Positions 1-8,932 of a stretch of 64,000 nt of DNA are shown here, one piece after another; position 1 is the first letter of the stretch, and every line of letters begins with the position of its first letter. The stretch is from Sciscionella sediminilitoris. GTDB taxonomy: Bacteria > Actinomycetota > Actinomycetes > Mycobacteriales > Pseudonocardiaceae. Below the pieces are notes generated by a model. It searched no databases. It was not told the origin of the DNA and was given only the letters and a program-made list of their open reading frames with translations. The DNA lies in assembly GCF_000737195.2 (NCBI RefSeq), contig NZ_JALM01000062.1:1-64000 (forward strand). The letters are read 5' to 3'. Position numbers and translations under genes: made by a program.

Positions 1-1718
1 CGGTCTCCGGATCGAGCGGGTGCGTCTCGCGGTGCCGCCAGCACACGGTTTCCTCGAGCTCGCCCGCACCGTCCCAATCCGGAAGGCGCTCGCGCAGCGC
101 CGCGCAGGCGGCCCGCACCGCGCCCGCGGCCATATAGGTCTGGCGCGAGGCGGACGTGGACCCCGCGCTGCCGATACCGGTGTCGGCCGGTGCGACCGTC
201 ACCACCCGGACACCGAGCTCGGTACGCACGAGTTGTTCGAGCACGGTGGTCAGTCCCTGCCCGACCTCGCAGGCGGCGGTGTGCACCAGGGCGGCGGGTT
301 CGCCACCGAGGAGATGCAAGCGCACCCGTACCTCGGCATCGTCGGCGAACCCCTCGGCGAAGCCGACGTTCTTGATGCCCACCGCGTAGCCGACACCGCG
401 CACCACGGATTCGCCACGGGTGGTGTTTCCCGCGGCCCCGGGCAGTTCGAGCGGATCCGTGGCCCGCGGCGGGGGAAGCGGGGCCGCGCGCACCCGGCGC
501 AGCAGCTCGGCGACCGGGGCGGGGGAATCGATGCGCTGCCCCGTCGGTGCGGTCGCTCCCTCGTGCAGGGCATTGCGTTCGCGTAGTGCTACCGGATGTA
601 TGTCGCAGGCTTCGGCGAGCCGGTCCATCTGGGACTCGTAGGCGAACGCGGCCTGGACGGCGCCGAATCCGCGCATGGCACCGCACGGGGGGATTGTTCG
701 TGTAGACGCCAAAGCAGTCGATCGAGACGTTCGGTACCACGTACGGTCCTACCCCCAGGGTGGCGGCGTTCGCCACGACCGAGGCCGTCGAGGAGGCGTA
801 CGCGCCGCCGTCGAGATAGATGCGCGCCTTCACGTAGACCAGCCTGCCCTCGGCATCCGCGCCGTGCTCGTAGTGCAGTACCGCCGGATGCCGGTGCACG
901 TGGCCGTGGAAGGACTCGGTGCGGTCATAGACCATCTTCACCGGTTTCCCGGTCCGCAGGGCGAGCAGGCAGGCATGCGCCTGGACGGAAAGATCCTCGC
1001 GGCCGCCGAACGCCCCGCCCACTCCGGAGAGGGTGAGCCGCACCTTGTCCGCGCCGAGCCCGAGCGCGGCCACGAGCTGGCGCTGGTCGGCGTGCAGCCA
1101 CTGCGTCGCGACATAGAGGTCGACGCCGCCGTCCTCGGCCGGGACGGCGAGCCCGGCCTCCGGGCCGAGGAAAGCCTGGTCCTGCATCCCGACCCGGTAG
1201 CTGCCGCGCACGACCACATCCGCGACCGGATTCCTCGTGCCACGGCGGATCGGCAGGTGCCGCACGATATTGCCGCCCTCGTGCAGTGGGGGAGCGGCGG
1301 GCGCGGTCTCGGCATCGATGACCGGTTCGAGCGGGGTGTAGTCGACGCGGATACGGCCGAGTGCCCGGCGCGCGGTCTCCGGATGATCCGCGGCGACGAG
1401 TGCGAGCGGTTCGCCCTGATAGCGCACCAGATTCTCGGCGAGCACCGGCTGATCGGCGCGTTCGAGACCGTAGCGGTTGCTCCCGGGAACGTCCTCGTGG
1501 GTGAGCACGGCGTGCACCCCGGCCAGGGCCACCGCCCCGGTGATGTCCACCCGGTCGACGCGCGCGTGCGGATGCGGGCTGCGCAGGGTCGCGCCCCAGA
1601 GCATGTCCTCGTGCCACAGATCGGAGGCGTAGGCGAACTCGCCGCGCACCTTCGCGCCGCCGTCCGTCCGGAGTGGACTCGTGCCGATGCCCTCGGCGCT
1701 GGTCGCGACCCCGGTCAT
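1..1718 (-). pseudogene. xanthine dehydrogenase molybdopterin-binding subunit, frameshifted and cut by window edge
   Basis: Large molybdenum-cofactor subunit of the xanthine dehydrogenase family, which oxidises hypoxanthine/xanthine to urate. The ATG at 1718 overlaps the stop of the 8-oxoguanine deaminase gene (ATGA), so the two are translationally coupled. Reading from 1718, the protein shows the family hallmarks GVGGAFGGRED and TNNPP, but at the G6 run 687-692 the frame breaks. Removing one G restores the canonical NNPPCGAMRGFG motif, and the new frame stays open to base 1 with further family features (HTAACEVGQGLTTVLEQL; THPLDPET). About 100 C-terminal residues lie outside the window. The frameshift may be a homopolymer sequencing error or a real inactivation; the two cannot be separated here. 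Family assignment is firm. Confidence 0.85.
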
Positions 1719-3055
1719 GCCAGCCTCCCGGTTGCCGCGCGCAGCTCGGCGGCCAGCTCCCGCGGCGACCAACCGTGCGGTTCTCCGTGGGAGACAACGG
1801 GTTTCCCGCCGACGAGCAGCAGTTCGAGCGGTGCGGGCGCGCCGAGCACCAGCGCGGCCACCGGATCGGCGATCCCGGCGTGTTCGAATCCGTCGAGCCG
1901 CCACACCGCGATATCGGCGAGCTTGCCCGCCTCGATCGAGCCGAGCTCCCGGTCCCGGCCGAGGCAGCGTGCTCCGCCCATGGTCGCCATGCGCAGCGCC
2001 TCCCGCACGGTCAGCGCGCCCGTCCCATCCCGTTGCCGCGCCTGCACCAGCGCCGCACGCATTTCCTCCGCCAGGCCGCCCGCTTCGTTCGAGGCCGCAC
2101 CGTCGACGCCGAGCCCGACCGGGACACCGGCGTCGAGCAGGGCGCGCACCGGAGCGATTCCGCTGCCCAGCCGTCCGTTGGAGCTCGGGCAGTGCGCGCT
2201 TCCCGAACCGGTGGCGCCGAACAGCCCGATGGCCTCGGGGTCCGGATGCACCGTGTGCGCCAGCCACACATCGGCGCCGAGCCAGCCGAGCCGCTCGGCG
2301 TACTGTGCCGGGGTGAGGCCGAACTCGGCGCGGCAGCGGCGATCCTCCTCGGCGGTCTCGGCCAGATGGGTGTGCAGCCGGACTTCCTTGCGCCGCGCCA
2401 GTTCCGCCGCGCCGCGCATGAGCCGTTCGGTCACCGAGAACGGGGAACACGGGCCGACCGCGATCCGGACTCGCGCGTTCGGCGCCGGATCGTGGTGCAC
2501 CTCGATGGCCGCCTCGGTCCCGGAAAGCGCTTCCTCGGTGTCCTCGACCAGCTCGTCCGGTGGCAGACCGCCTTCGCGGGCGCCGCGGTCCATCGAACCG
2601 CGCACCAGGTGGCACCGGGTACCGATCCGCTCGGCCGCCGCGAGCACCGCGCCCACCTGATCGCCGCCCCCGTGCGGGAAGATGTAGTGGTGGTCGGCGA
2701 CCGTGCTCGTACCGGTCAGGGCGAGCCGGGCGAGACCGGCGCTCGCCGCGGCGTGCGTGATCTCCGCGTCGAACCGGCTCCACACCGGATACAGCGCGGT
2801 GAGCCAGTCGAAGAGCCCGGCGTCGACGGCGTGCCCGCGGGTCGCCCACTGGTACAGGTGGTGATGGGTATTGATCAGGCCGGGGGTGACCAGGCAGCCG
2901 CTCCCGTCGACGCGGTGTTCCTGGGGCGCACCGGTCGACGGGGCCGGACCCGCGCCGACGGCGGTGATCCACTCCCCGTCGAGCACGACGTACCCGTTCG
3001 CGTACTCGGTACCGGCCGAATCCACGGTGCAGATCGCGACGTTCTCGATGATCAT
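1715..3055 (-). CDS. 8-oxoguanine deaminase (amidohydrolase family)
   Basis: A 446-residue cytosolic metal-dependent amidohydrolase of the ATZ/TRZ group, most like 8-oxoguanine deaminases, which convert 8-oxoguanine (or a related aminopurine) to the hydroxylated purine. Metal and catalytic motifs are visible: THHHLYQ (about residue 62), LHTHLAET, LAHTVH and GVDGAASNE. The position directly before a xanthine dehydrogenase gene, with a 4-bp overlap, places it in purine salvage or degradation. The ATG at 3055 is preferred; a GTG nine bases upstream (3064) is also possible. The exact substrate is inferred from family resemblance; guanine or another aminopurine cannot be excluded. Confidence 0.85.
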   Translation of the reverse strand: MIIENVAICTVDSAGTEYANGYVVLDGEWITAVGAGPAPSTGAPQEHRVDGSGCLVTPGLINTHHHLYQWATRGHAVDAGLFDWLTALYPVWSRFDAEITHAAASAGLARLALTGTSTVADHHYIFPHGGGDQVGAVLAAAERIGTRCHLVRGSMDRGAREGGLPPDELVEDTEEALSGTEAAIEVHHDPAPNARVRIAVGPCSPFSVTERLMRGAAELARRKEVRLHTHLAETAEEDRRCRAEFGLTPAQYAERLGWLGADVWLAHTVHPDPEAIGLFGATGSGSAHCPSSNGRLGSGIAPVRALLDAGVPVGLGVDGAASNEAGGLAEEMRAALVQARQRDGTGALTVREALRMATMGGARCLGRDRELGSIEAGKLADIAVWRLDGFEHAGIADPVAALVLGAPAPLELLLVGGKPVVSHGEPHGWSPRELAAELRAATGRLA

Positions 3056-3272
3056 GCCGACCACGCCGCCCGTTCAACCCTTGCCGGGTGCCGCGGTGAA
3101 CTTCGTTGTCCACGGGATGCCATGACTCAAGTACACACGCTCGAACACGCAGCGGCAACGACATGAGCGCGCGAATGGCACCATTGACGTGTCGTGGATC
3201 GGCGTGTCCGGGCCCACAGCAGGGCGCCGAAACCTCGGGAACCGATCGGCACCGCCCGACGACTCCTTATAC

Positions 3273-4625
3273 GTGACCCAAACCGCCGAACCGGAGATCG
3301 CCACGCAGGATCCGCGCGCCCGCGCGGACTGGTGGCCGGGGCTGCGCGCGCTTCTGCTGCGGCTGCATACCTACGCCGGGATCCTCATCGGGCCGTTCCT
3401 GCTGGTGGCCGCATGCACCGGCCTGCTCTACGTGTTCAGCCCGCAGATCGACAAGCTGCTCTACGCGCACGAGCTGACCGTGCCCGCCGCGCCCGGGAAC
3501 GTCCCGCTGACCGCCCAGATCGACGCGGCGCGGGCCCAGCTGCCGGGTGCCGGGCTGCATTCGGTGCTGCCCTCGGCGAGCCCGACGCAGAGCACCCAGG
3601 TGGTCTTCGACGCTCCCGATCAGGGCGAGGAGCACTTCCGCTCGGTGTTCGTGGATCCGCACGACGGTTCGGTGCGCGGCACCCTGGACAACTACCGCAA
3701 TGTGCACAATCTGCCGGTGCAGAGCTGGTTCGACGAGTTGCACCGGGGACTGCATCTGGGGCAGTTCGGCCTGTTCTACAGCGAACTCGCGGCCAGCTGG
3801 ATGTGGGTCCTGGTGTTGGCCGGAGTGGTGCTCTGGCTGCGCAAGCGGTTCGTGGCGCGCCGTTCCGGTACCCGGCGGCGCGCGGTGAACGGCAGGCGGC
3901 GACTGCTTTCCTGGCACGGGTGGGCAGGCCTCGGGATCAGTCTCGTACTGCTGTTCCTCTCCGCGACCGGGATGACCTGGTCCACTCTGGCCGGGGACAA
4001 TGTGTCCAAGTTCCGTGCCCAGTTTTCCTGGCAGGCACCGGAGATCTCGACGACCCTACCGGCACGCGCGGCCGTCGGCGCGGACATCGGTTTCGACCGG
4101 GTGCGCGAAGCGGTCTCCGCCGCGGGGCTGCGCGGACCCCTGGAGATCACCCCGCCGAGCGGCCCGGGGGCGGCCTACGAGGTCAAGCGTGAGGTCCGGG
4201 CCTGGCCGGGGAGCATCGACACCATGGCCGTGGATCCGGGAACCGGACGGATCACCGCCGATCTGCCGTACGCCGACTACCCGTTCATGGCCAAGCTGAG
4301 CCACTGGATGGTGCTGGCGCACCAGGGACTGTTGTTCGGCTGGGTGAACCAGATCGTGCTCGCGATCGTGGCGATCGCCCTGATCCTGGTGATCGTGCTC
4401 GGCTACCGGATGTGGTGGATGCGCGGCCCGGCGAAACGCGGATTCGGCAGGCTTCCGGCCCGCGGAACTTGGCGCAGGGTCCCCGGAAAGGTGCTCGCCC
4501 CGATCGTGCTCGGTGCGGTACTCGCCGGCTACTTCGCCCCGTTGCTCGGCGGATCCCTGCTGCTGTTCCTGTTCATCGACGGACTGCTCGCGCTGCGGGC
4601 CAGGCGTAGGGAGGCCACGGCGTGA
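3273..4625 (+). CDS. PepSY-associated TM helix protein
   Basis: Integral membrane protein (about 450 residues from GTG 3273) of the PepSY_TM family. It has an N-terminal membrane helix (LHTYAGILIGPFLLVAACT), a large extracytoplasmic PepSY-like region, a helix near AASWMWVLVLAGVVLWL, a second LSWHGWAGLGISLVLLFL helix, then KLSHWMVLAHQGLLFGW and further C-terminal helices. Family members are often linked to iron or copper handling or reductase activity, but the substrate is unknown. The frame is open back to a GTG at 3189; GTG 3273 is preferred because homology-like sequence begins about 25 residues later and the upstream stretch looks non-coding. Its GTGA overlap with the next gene indicates an operon. 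Confidence 0.8.
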   Translation: MTQTAEPEIATQDPRARADWWPGLRALLLRLHTYAGILIGPFLLVAACTGLLYVFSPQIDKLLYAHELTVPAAPGNVPLTAQIDAARAQLPGAGLHSVLPSASPTQSTQVVFDAPDQGEEHFRSVFVDPHDGSVRGTLDNYRNVHNLPVQSWFDELHRGLHLGQFGLFYSELAASWMWVLVLAGVVLWLRKRFVARRSGTRRRAVNGRRRLLSWHGWAGLGISLVLLFLSATGMTWSTLAGDNVSKFRAQFSWQAPEISTTLPARAAVGADIGFDRVREAVSAAGLRGPLEITPPSGPGAAYEVKREVRAWPGSIDTMAVDPGTGRITADLPYADYPFMAKLSHWMVLAHQGLLFGWVNQIVLAIVAIALILVIVLGYRMWWMRGPAKRGFGRLPARGTWRRVPGKVLAPIVLGAVLAGYFAPLLGGSLLLFLFIDGLLALRARRREATA

Positions 4626-5266
4626 TCGAGTCGATGCTGCTGCGGGTACTGCTCACGATCCTGTTCGCGGGTACCGGCCTGTGGTGCCTGTACGCCGCCG
4701 TGCGCCGGTTCCCGAAGGTGCGCCCCTCGGCCGCCGACCGGGTCAGCTGGATCGCGCACGTCCTGATGAGCGCCGGAATGATCGCGATGGCCTGGCCGTG
4801 GGGGATGAGCCTGCCGATGAACCCGCAACTGGTGCTGTTCGCCCTCGTCGCGCTGTGGTTCCTCGGTCTCGCCGTGCGCGGGCATCAGCCCTGCGTGGGG
4901 CACGGCAATCTGCGCAGGCTGCCGCACGTGCACCACGCCGTGATGATGGGGGCCATGGTGTGGATGATCGCCTCCATGCCGATGGCGATGGGCGGCGGCG
5001 CAAGCTCCGGAGGGCACCACCACATGGCGATGCCCGGGATGCCGGGAATGGACATGCCCGCCACCCCATCGCTTCCGGTGGTGTTCGTGGTCGCCAACCT
5101 GGTGCTCGGCGCCTACTTCCTGGTCACCTCGCTCGGCTGGATCGCCTCGGCCGTCGACCACGCCAAGGTCGCGGACACCGGACTGAACCGGTTCGCCGCC
5201 GGGGAATCCACCTGCCACGCGGCGATGAGCATCGGTATGGGCGCGATGTTGCTCGCCATGCTCTGA
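4622..5266 (+). CDS. DUF5134 family membrane protein
   Basis: A 214-residue membrane protein with about five hydrophobic segments, resembling actinobacterial DUF5134 proteins. A loop rich in His, Met and Gly (about residues 118-145, including GGHHHMAMPGMPGMDM) could bind a soft metal such as copper; that is inference. GTG 4622 overlaps the stop of the PepSY protein by 4 bp, so the two are probably made together and may act as one membrane unit. No catalytic motif was recognised. Confidence 0.75.
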   Translation: MIESMLLRVLLTILFAGTGLWCLYAAVRRFPKVRPSAADRVSWIAHVLMSAGMIAMAWPWGMSLPMNPQLVLFALVALWFLGLAVRGHQPCVGHGNLRRLPHVHHAVMMGAMVWMIASMPMAMGGGASSGGHHHMAMPGMPGMDMPATPSLPVVFVVANLVLGAYFLVTSLGWIASAVDHAKVADTGLNRFAAGESTCHAAMSIGMGAMLLAML

Positions 5267-5276
5267 TCTTCCCCAT

Positions 5277-5816
5277 TCACTGCCGCAGCCGTGGCGTGTC
5301 GTGCTTCGGCGCGGGACCGAGCTGCTGCTCGAAGTGACCGAGCAGGGTGGCGAGCAGACCGTTGAGCCTGGCCAGTTCCCGCTCGGTGAGCGCCTCGGTG
5401 AACAGCTCGCGCTCGGATGCGGCCCGTTTGCCGGTCGCCGCCCGCCATTGGGTGTGCCCGCGCCGGGTCAGCCGCACCGGTTTGCTGCGCCCATCGCTGG
5501 CCCCTGCCGGTTCGACGAACCCGGCGCGGATCAGCCGATCCAGCCGCACGCTCACGGTGCCCGAGGTGAGCCCCAGCGTTTCGCCGAGTTGCTTGGGGGT
5601 GCGCTCGTACGGCGGGCCGCTGCGCCGCAGCACCGAAAGCGCCTCCAGGTCGCCGATGGACAGCCCCTGCCCCTCGGCGGCCCTGGCCAGCAACCCCTCG
5701 CAGGAGCGGACGAGCCTGCCGAGCCGCTGGCGCGCGGCCTCGACCTCCCCGTCGACCCCGGAAGGCATGGCCCGTAACCATTCCGGGAGTTCCGCGCCGA
5801 CCGAATCCGTAACCAC
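5277..5816 (-). CDS. MarR family transcriptional regulator
   Basis: A winged-helix DNA-binding repressor of 179 residues. The HTH lies around TPKQLGETLGLTSGTVSVRLDR and the wing around GRSKPVRLTRRG. GTG 5816 is chosen because AGAGG lies six bases upstream; a TTG at 5837 would extend the frame but sits inside an operator. The gene is divergent from the short-chain dehydrogenase at 5881, and two palindromes (5826-5838, 5848-5860) lie between them, so it probably represses both itself and the dehydrogenase. The ligand is unknown. Confidence 0.85.
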   Translation of the reverse strand: MVTDSVGAELPEWLRAMPSGVDGEVEAARQRLGRLVRSCEGLLARAAEGQGLSIGDLEALSVLRRSGPPYERTPKQLGETLGLTSGTVSVRLDRLIRAGFVEPAGASDGRSKPVRLTRRGHTQWRAATGKRAASERELFTEALTERELARLNGLLATLLGHFEQQLGPAPKHDTPRLRQ

Positions 5817-5825
5817 TGGACACCT

Positions 5826-5860
5826 CTTGATATTCAAGCTAATTTGTCTTGAGTATCAAG
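5826..5860. promoter_or_regulatory. two tandem MarR-type operators
   Basis: Two copies of a perfect 13-bp inverted repeat of the form CTTGA-N3-TCAAG (5826-5838 with TAT, 5848-5860 with GTA). Their centres are 22 bp apart, about two helical turns. They fill the space between the divergent MarR and dehydrogenase genes, the expected place for autoregulation and target repression. Confidence 0.8.
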
Positions 5861-5880
5861 CTATCAGGTTGGAGTCGCGG

Positions 5881-6708
5881 ATGCGGAAGGTATGGTTCGT
5901 CACCGGGGCGAACAGGGGACTGGGCAAGGCGATCACCCGCGCGGCGCTGGCCACAGGGGATCAGGTCGTGGCGACCGCGCGCGATGCCGCGGGGCTGGCC
6001 GAACTCACCGGACTGGGCGCCACGGCACTGCGCATGGATGTCACCGAACGCGGCGGTGTGCAGGCCGCGGTGCGCGAGGCGATCGACCGGTACGGCCGCA
6101 TCGACGTACTGGTGAACAACGCCGGGCACGGCCTGATCGGCGCACTCGAGGAGTTGTCCGAGGACCAGATCGACGCGGTGCTGGACACCAATGTGCGCGG
6201 GGTCCTGCACGTGACCCGTGCGGTGCTGCCGCACATGCGCGCCCGCCGCGGTGGGCACATCGTGCAGCTGTCCTCGGTCGGCGGGGTGGTGGCCAATCCG
6301 GGGCACGGTATCTATGCGACCTCCAAGTTCGCCCTCGAAGGCATGTCCGAGGCGCTCGCCGGAGAACTCGCCCCGTTCGGCATCCGGGTCACCCTGGTCG
6401 AACCGGGGCCGTTCCGCACCGACTTCGCGGGCACCTCGATGCGGTTCGCCGCGCCGATCGAGGACTACGCGCAGAGCCCGGCCGGGCAGCTGCGCGAACG
6501 GTTCCCCGCCCAGGACGGGAAGCAGCCGAACGATCCGGACCGCGCGGCGGAGCTCATCGTGCGGCTCGCCGGTGCGGATTCCGCGCCACTGCGGTTGCCG
6601 CTCGGTCCCGAAGCCGTGGACCGGATCCGGGAGAAACTGCGCGGGCAGCTCGCGGAACTGGAGCAGTGGGCCGAGGTCGCGGCGGACACCCGGTTCGCTG
6701 GGCGATAA
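5881..6708 (+). CDS. short-chain dehydrogenase/reductase (SDR)
   Basis: A 275-residue classical SDR oxidoreductase. The NAD(P)-binding TGANRGLG is at residues 8-15, NNAG at 79-82, the catalytic Ser in QLSSVGG (about 132) and the YATSK catalytic Tyr/Lys pair at 145/149. ATG 5881 has GGAG seven bases upstream. The longer open frame starting inside the MarR gene is not used. Divergence from a MarR regulator with shared operators suggests induction by a small molecule that this enzyme may modify; the substrate is not identifiable from sequence. Confidence 0.85.
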   Translation: MRKVWFVTGANRGLGKAITRAALATGDQVVATARDAAGLAELTGLGATALRMDVTERGGVQAAVREAIDRYGRIDVLVNNAGHGLIGALEELSEDQIDAVLDTNVRGVLHVTRAVLPHMRARRGGHIVQLSSVGGVVANPGHGIYATSKFALEGMSEALAGELAPFGIRVTLVEPGPFRTDFAGTSMRFAAPIEDYAQSPAGQLRERFPAQDGKQPNDPDRAAELIVRLAGADSAPLRLPLGPEAVDRIREKLRGQLAELEQWAEVAADTRFAGR

Positions 6709-6709
6709 T
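6704..6709 (+). promoter_or_regulatory. candidate -10 element for leaderless epimerase transcript
   Basis: GATAAT ends six bases before the ATG at 6716 and overlaps the stop codon of the upstream dehydrogenase. This spacing matches leaderless actinobacterial promoters in which the start codon is the first transcribed base. No Shine-Dalgarno is present, which agrees. Confidence 0.4.
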
Positions 6710-6715
6710 CACCGC

Positions 6716-7594
6716 ATGGACCACGTGTTCCCGAACCCGCTCGGGGTCCATTCGCTGGTGTGGACCGGGGAATGGACGGCCGGTGCGGCCCGCGACGCGG
6801 TGCGCGCGACCGCGGCCTGCGGCTACGACCTGCTCGAGCTGACCCTGCACGACACCACGGCGATCGACACCGCGGGAACCAGAAACCTGCTCGCCGAGCA
6901 CGGGGTGGAGATCGCGTGTTCCCGCGGCCTGTCCTTCGAGGCCGACCTGTCCAGCACGGATGCCGAGGTGTCCGCGCGCGGTGAGGCGCTGCTCGACGAA
7001 TCACTGCGGGTCGCGGGGGAGCTCGGCGCCCGCTATCTGTGCGGCGCGCTCTACGGTGCGCTCGGCAAGTATCCAGGACCGGCCAGTGCGCGCGGCCGCG
7101 CGCATGTGGTCGCCGGGCTCACCAGGCTGGCCGGGCGGGCCGCGGACCTCGGGATCACCCTCGGACTCGAGGTGGTGAACCGGTACGAGAGCAATCTGGT
7201 GAACACCGCGGAGCAGGCGCTGGCGCTGATCGCGGAGGTCGATGCACCGAACCTGATGCTGCACCTGGACACCTATCACATGAACATCGAAGAGCCGGAT
7301 CTCGTGACCCCGGTGCTGCGCGCGGGGGAACGGCTCGGCTACGTGCATATCGGAGAGAACCACCGCGGCTATCTCGGTTCCGGGCACCTCGACTTCGGCG
7401 CGTTCTTCCACGCCCTCGCCGAGATCGGATACGCGGGGCCGGTCACCTTCGAAAGCTTCTCCTCGGCGGTGGTCTCACCCGGACTGACCGCGGACCTCGC
7501 GATCTGGCGGGACCTGTGGACGGACGGGGCCGATCTGGCGGCGCACGCGCAGCGGTTCATCGCGGGCGGGCTCGAAGCGGCGTGGCGCCGATGA
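6716..7594 (+). CDS. sugar phosphate isomerase/epimerase, D-tagatose 3-epimerase-like
   Basis: A 292-residue AP-endonuclease-2-type TIM barrel resembling ketose 3-epimerases. The four metal/catalytic residues expected for that group can be seen: Glu152 (LEVVNRYESN), Asp185 and His188 (LDTYHMN), His211 (HIGENHRG) and Glu246 (TFESFS). The opening GVHSLVW is also typical. It overlaps the following kinase-like gene by 4 bp, so an epimerised ketose may be phosphorylated by the neighbour (inference). The actual sugar is unknown. Confidence 0.8.
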   Translation: MDHVFPNPLGVHSLVWTGEWTAGAARDAVRATAACGYDLLELTLHDTTAIDTAGTRNLLAEHGVEIACSRGLSFEADLSSTDAEVSARGEALLDESLRVAGELGARYLCGALYGALGKYPGPASARGRAHVVAGLTRLAGRAADLGITLGLEVVNRYESNLVNTAEQALALIAEVDAPNLMLHLDTYHMNIEEPDLVTPVLRAGERLGYVHIGENHRGYLGSGHLDFGAFFHALAEIGYAGPVTFESFSSAVVSPGLTADLAIWRDLWTDGADLAAHAQRFIAGGLEAAWRR

Positions 7595-8205
7595 ACCTGG
7601 AGGCATTGGCGCAGCGCTGCTCCGGGCTGCTCGCGGCCGCGCCGTCGCAGCGAAGGGTGATCGTGGGCATCGTCGGGGCGCCGGGAGCGGGCAAGTCCAC
7701 GCTCGCCACGGCACTGGCCGAACGGCTCGGTGAGGTCGCGGTGACCGTGCCGATGGACGGGTTCCATCTCGCGCAGCGGGAACTGGACCGGCTGGGCCGC
7801 GCCGAGCGCAAGGGCGCGAGGGACACCTTCGACGCCGTCGGATACGCCGCGCTGCTGCGCCGTTGCCGGGATGCGGAGGATCCGGTGTACGCCCCGGACT
7901 TCGACCGCGGCCACGAGGAACCGATCGCGGGGTCGATTCCGGTGCACAAGGCACGGATCGTGCTCACCGAAGGGAACTATCTGTTGCTGGACGAGCCGCC
8001 GTGGAGCGCGGTCCGCCCGCTGCTGGACGAGGCCTGGTACCTCGCGGTGCCCGAGGACCGGCGAACCGGGCGGCTCCTCGCTCGGCACATGCGGTTCGGG
8101 CGCACCCGCGAACAGGCCGAGCGGTGGGTGAGCCGGGTGGACGGGCCGAACGCGGCGCTGATCGAGCGGACCGCGCGCCGCGCCGACCTCGTCCTGGACG
8201 GCTAG
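7591..8205 (+). CDS. nucleoside/sugar kinase, P-loop (FrcK/uridine kinase-like)
   Basis: A 204-residue P-loop kinase. The Walker A motif GAPGAGKST is at residues 29-37, followed by MDGFHL and a TEGNYLLLD segment, as in uridine kinase and fructose kinase FrcK relatives. The arginine-rich HMRFGRTREQAERWV stretch near 165-180 could form a lid. ATG 7591 overlaps the epimerase stop. With the epimerase it forms a two-gene unit probably serving use of an unusual ketose; pantothenate or nucleoside substrates remain possible. Confidence 0.75.
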   Translation: MNLEALAQRCSGLLAAAPSQRRVIVGIVGAPGAGKSTLATALAERLGEVAVTVPMDGFHLAQRELDRLGRAERKGARDTFDAVGYAALLRRCRDAEDPVYAPDFDRGHEEPIAGSIPVHKARIVLTEGNYLLLDEPPWSAVRPLLDEAWYLAVPEDRRTGRLLARHMRFGRTREQAERWVSRVDGPNAALIERTARRADLVLDG

Positions 8206-8210
8206 CCTGC

Positions 8211-8810
8211 TCAGGCGCGCGCGGCGTCGAAGCGGGACTGCGCGTCCGCCCAGTTCACGACGTTCCACCAGGCCTTGACGTAGTCCGGCTTCACGTTCTT
8301 GTACTGCAGGTAGAAGGCGTGCTCCCACATGTCCAGCATGACGATCGGAACCTGGTTGGCCGGCAGGTTCGCCTGCTGGTCGTAGAGCTGGTGCACCAGC
8401 AGCTGGCCACCGAGCTTGTCCCAGCCCAGGATCGCCCAGCCGGAGCCCTGGATCGTGGTGGCCGCGGCGGTGAAGTGCGCCTGGAACTTGTCGAAGGAAC
8501 CGAAGGTCTCGTCGATCGCGGCGGCGAGCTCACCGGTCGGCTTGTCGCCGCCGTCCGGGGACAGGTTGTTCCAGAAGATGGAGTGGTTGACGTGCCCACC
8601 GAGGTTGAACGCCAGGGTCTTCTCCAGGCCCACGATCGCGTCGAAGGAACCGGCGGAGCGGGCCTCCTCGAGCTTGTCGAGGGTGCCGTTGAGGCCGTTG
8701 ACGTAGGTCTGGTGGTGCTTGCTGTGGTGCAGCTCCATGATCTCGCCCGCGATGTGCGGTGCCAGTGCACCGTAGTCGTACGGCAGATCCGGAAGCGAGT
8801 ATTTCGCCAT
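8211..8810 (-). CDS. sodA: superoxide dismutase, Mn/Fe type
   Basis: A 199-residue cytosolic superoxide dismutase that converts superoxide to peroxide and oxygen. Metal ligands are His28 (HHSKHH), His76 ([10 protein letters not shown]), Asp160 and His164 ([10 protein letters not shown]), the complete set. The ATG at 8810 is fixed by a strong AGGAGG about ten bases upstream; the frame extends 13 codons further but is not used. It is convergent with the kinase gene, only five bases between stops. Whether Mn or Fe is bound cannot be decided with confidence. Confidence 0.95.
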   Translation of the reverse strand: MAKYSLPDLPYDYGALAPHIAGEIMELHHSKHHQTYVNGLNGTLDKLEEARSAGSFDAIVGLEKTLAFNLGGHVNHSIFWNNLSPDGGDKPTGELAAAIDETFGSFDKFQAHFTAAATTIQGSGWAILGWDKLGGQLLVHQLYDQQANLPANQVPIVMLDMWEHAFYLQYKNVKPDYVKAWWNVVNWADAQSRFDAARA

Positions 8811-8932
8811 GAAAGGATTCCTCCTCGTCGTGTCTACGGAAACGATCATGCAACCTCGATCTCGCTTGAGGTCAACGGGGGTGTGAGCTTCGGAACCAGG
8901 TTTTGTCGGTGGCCCCGGTTATGGTGCCTGGC

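Noticed and set aside
675-3166. Long plus-strand open frames over the xanthine dehydrogenase and deaminase genes
   Set aside because: They lie opposite genes with clear motifs and show the arginine/alanine/proline-rich composition typical of antisense frames in GC-rich DNA.
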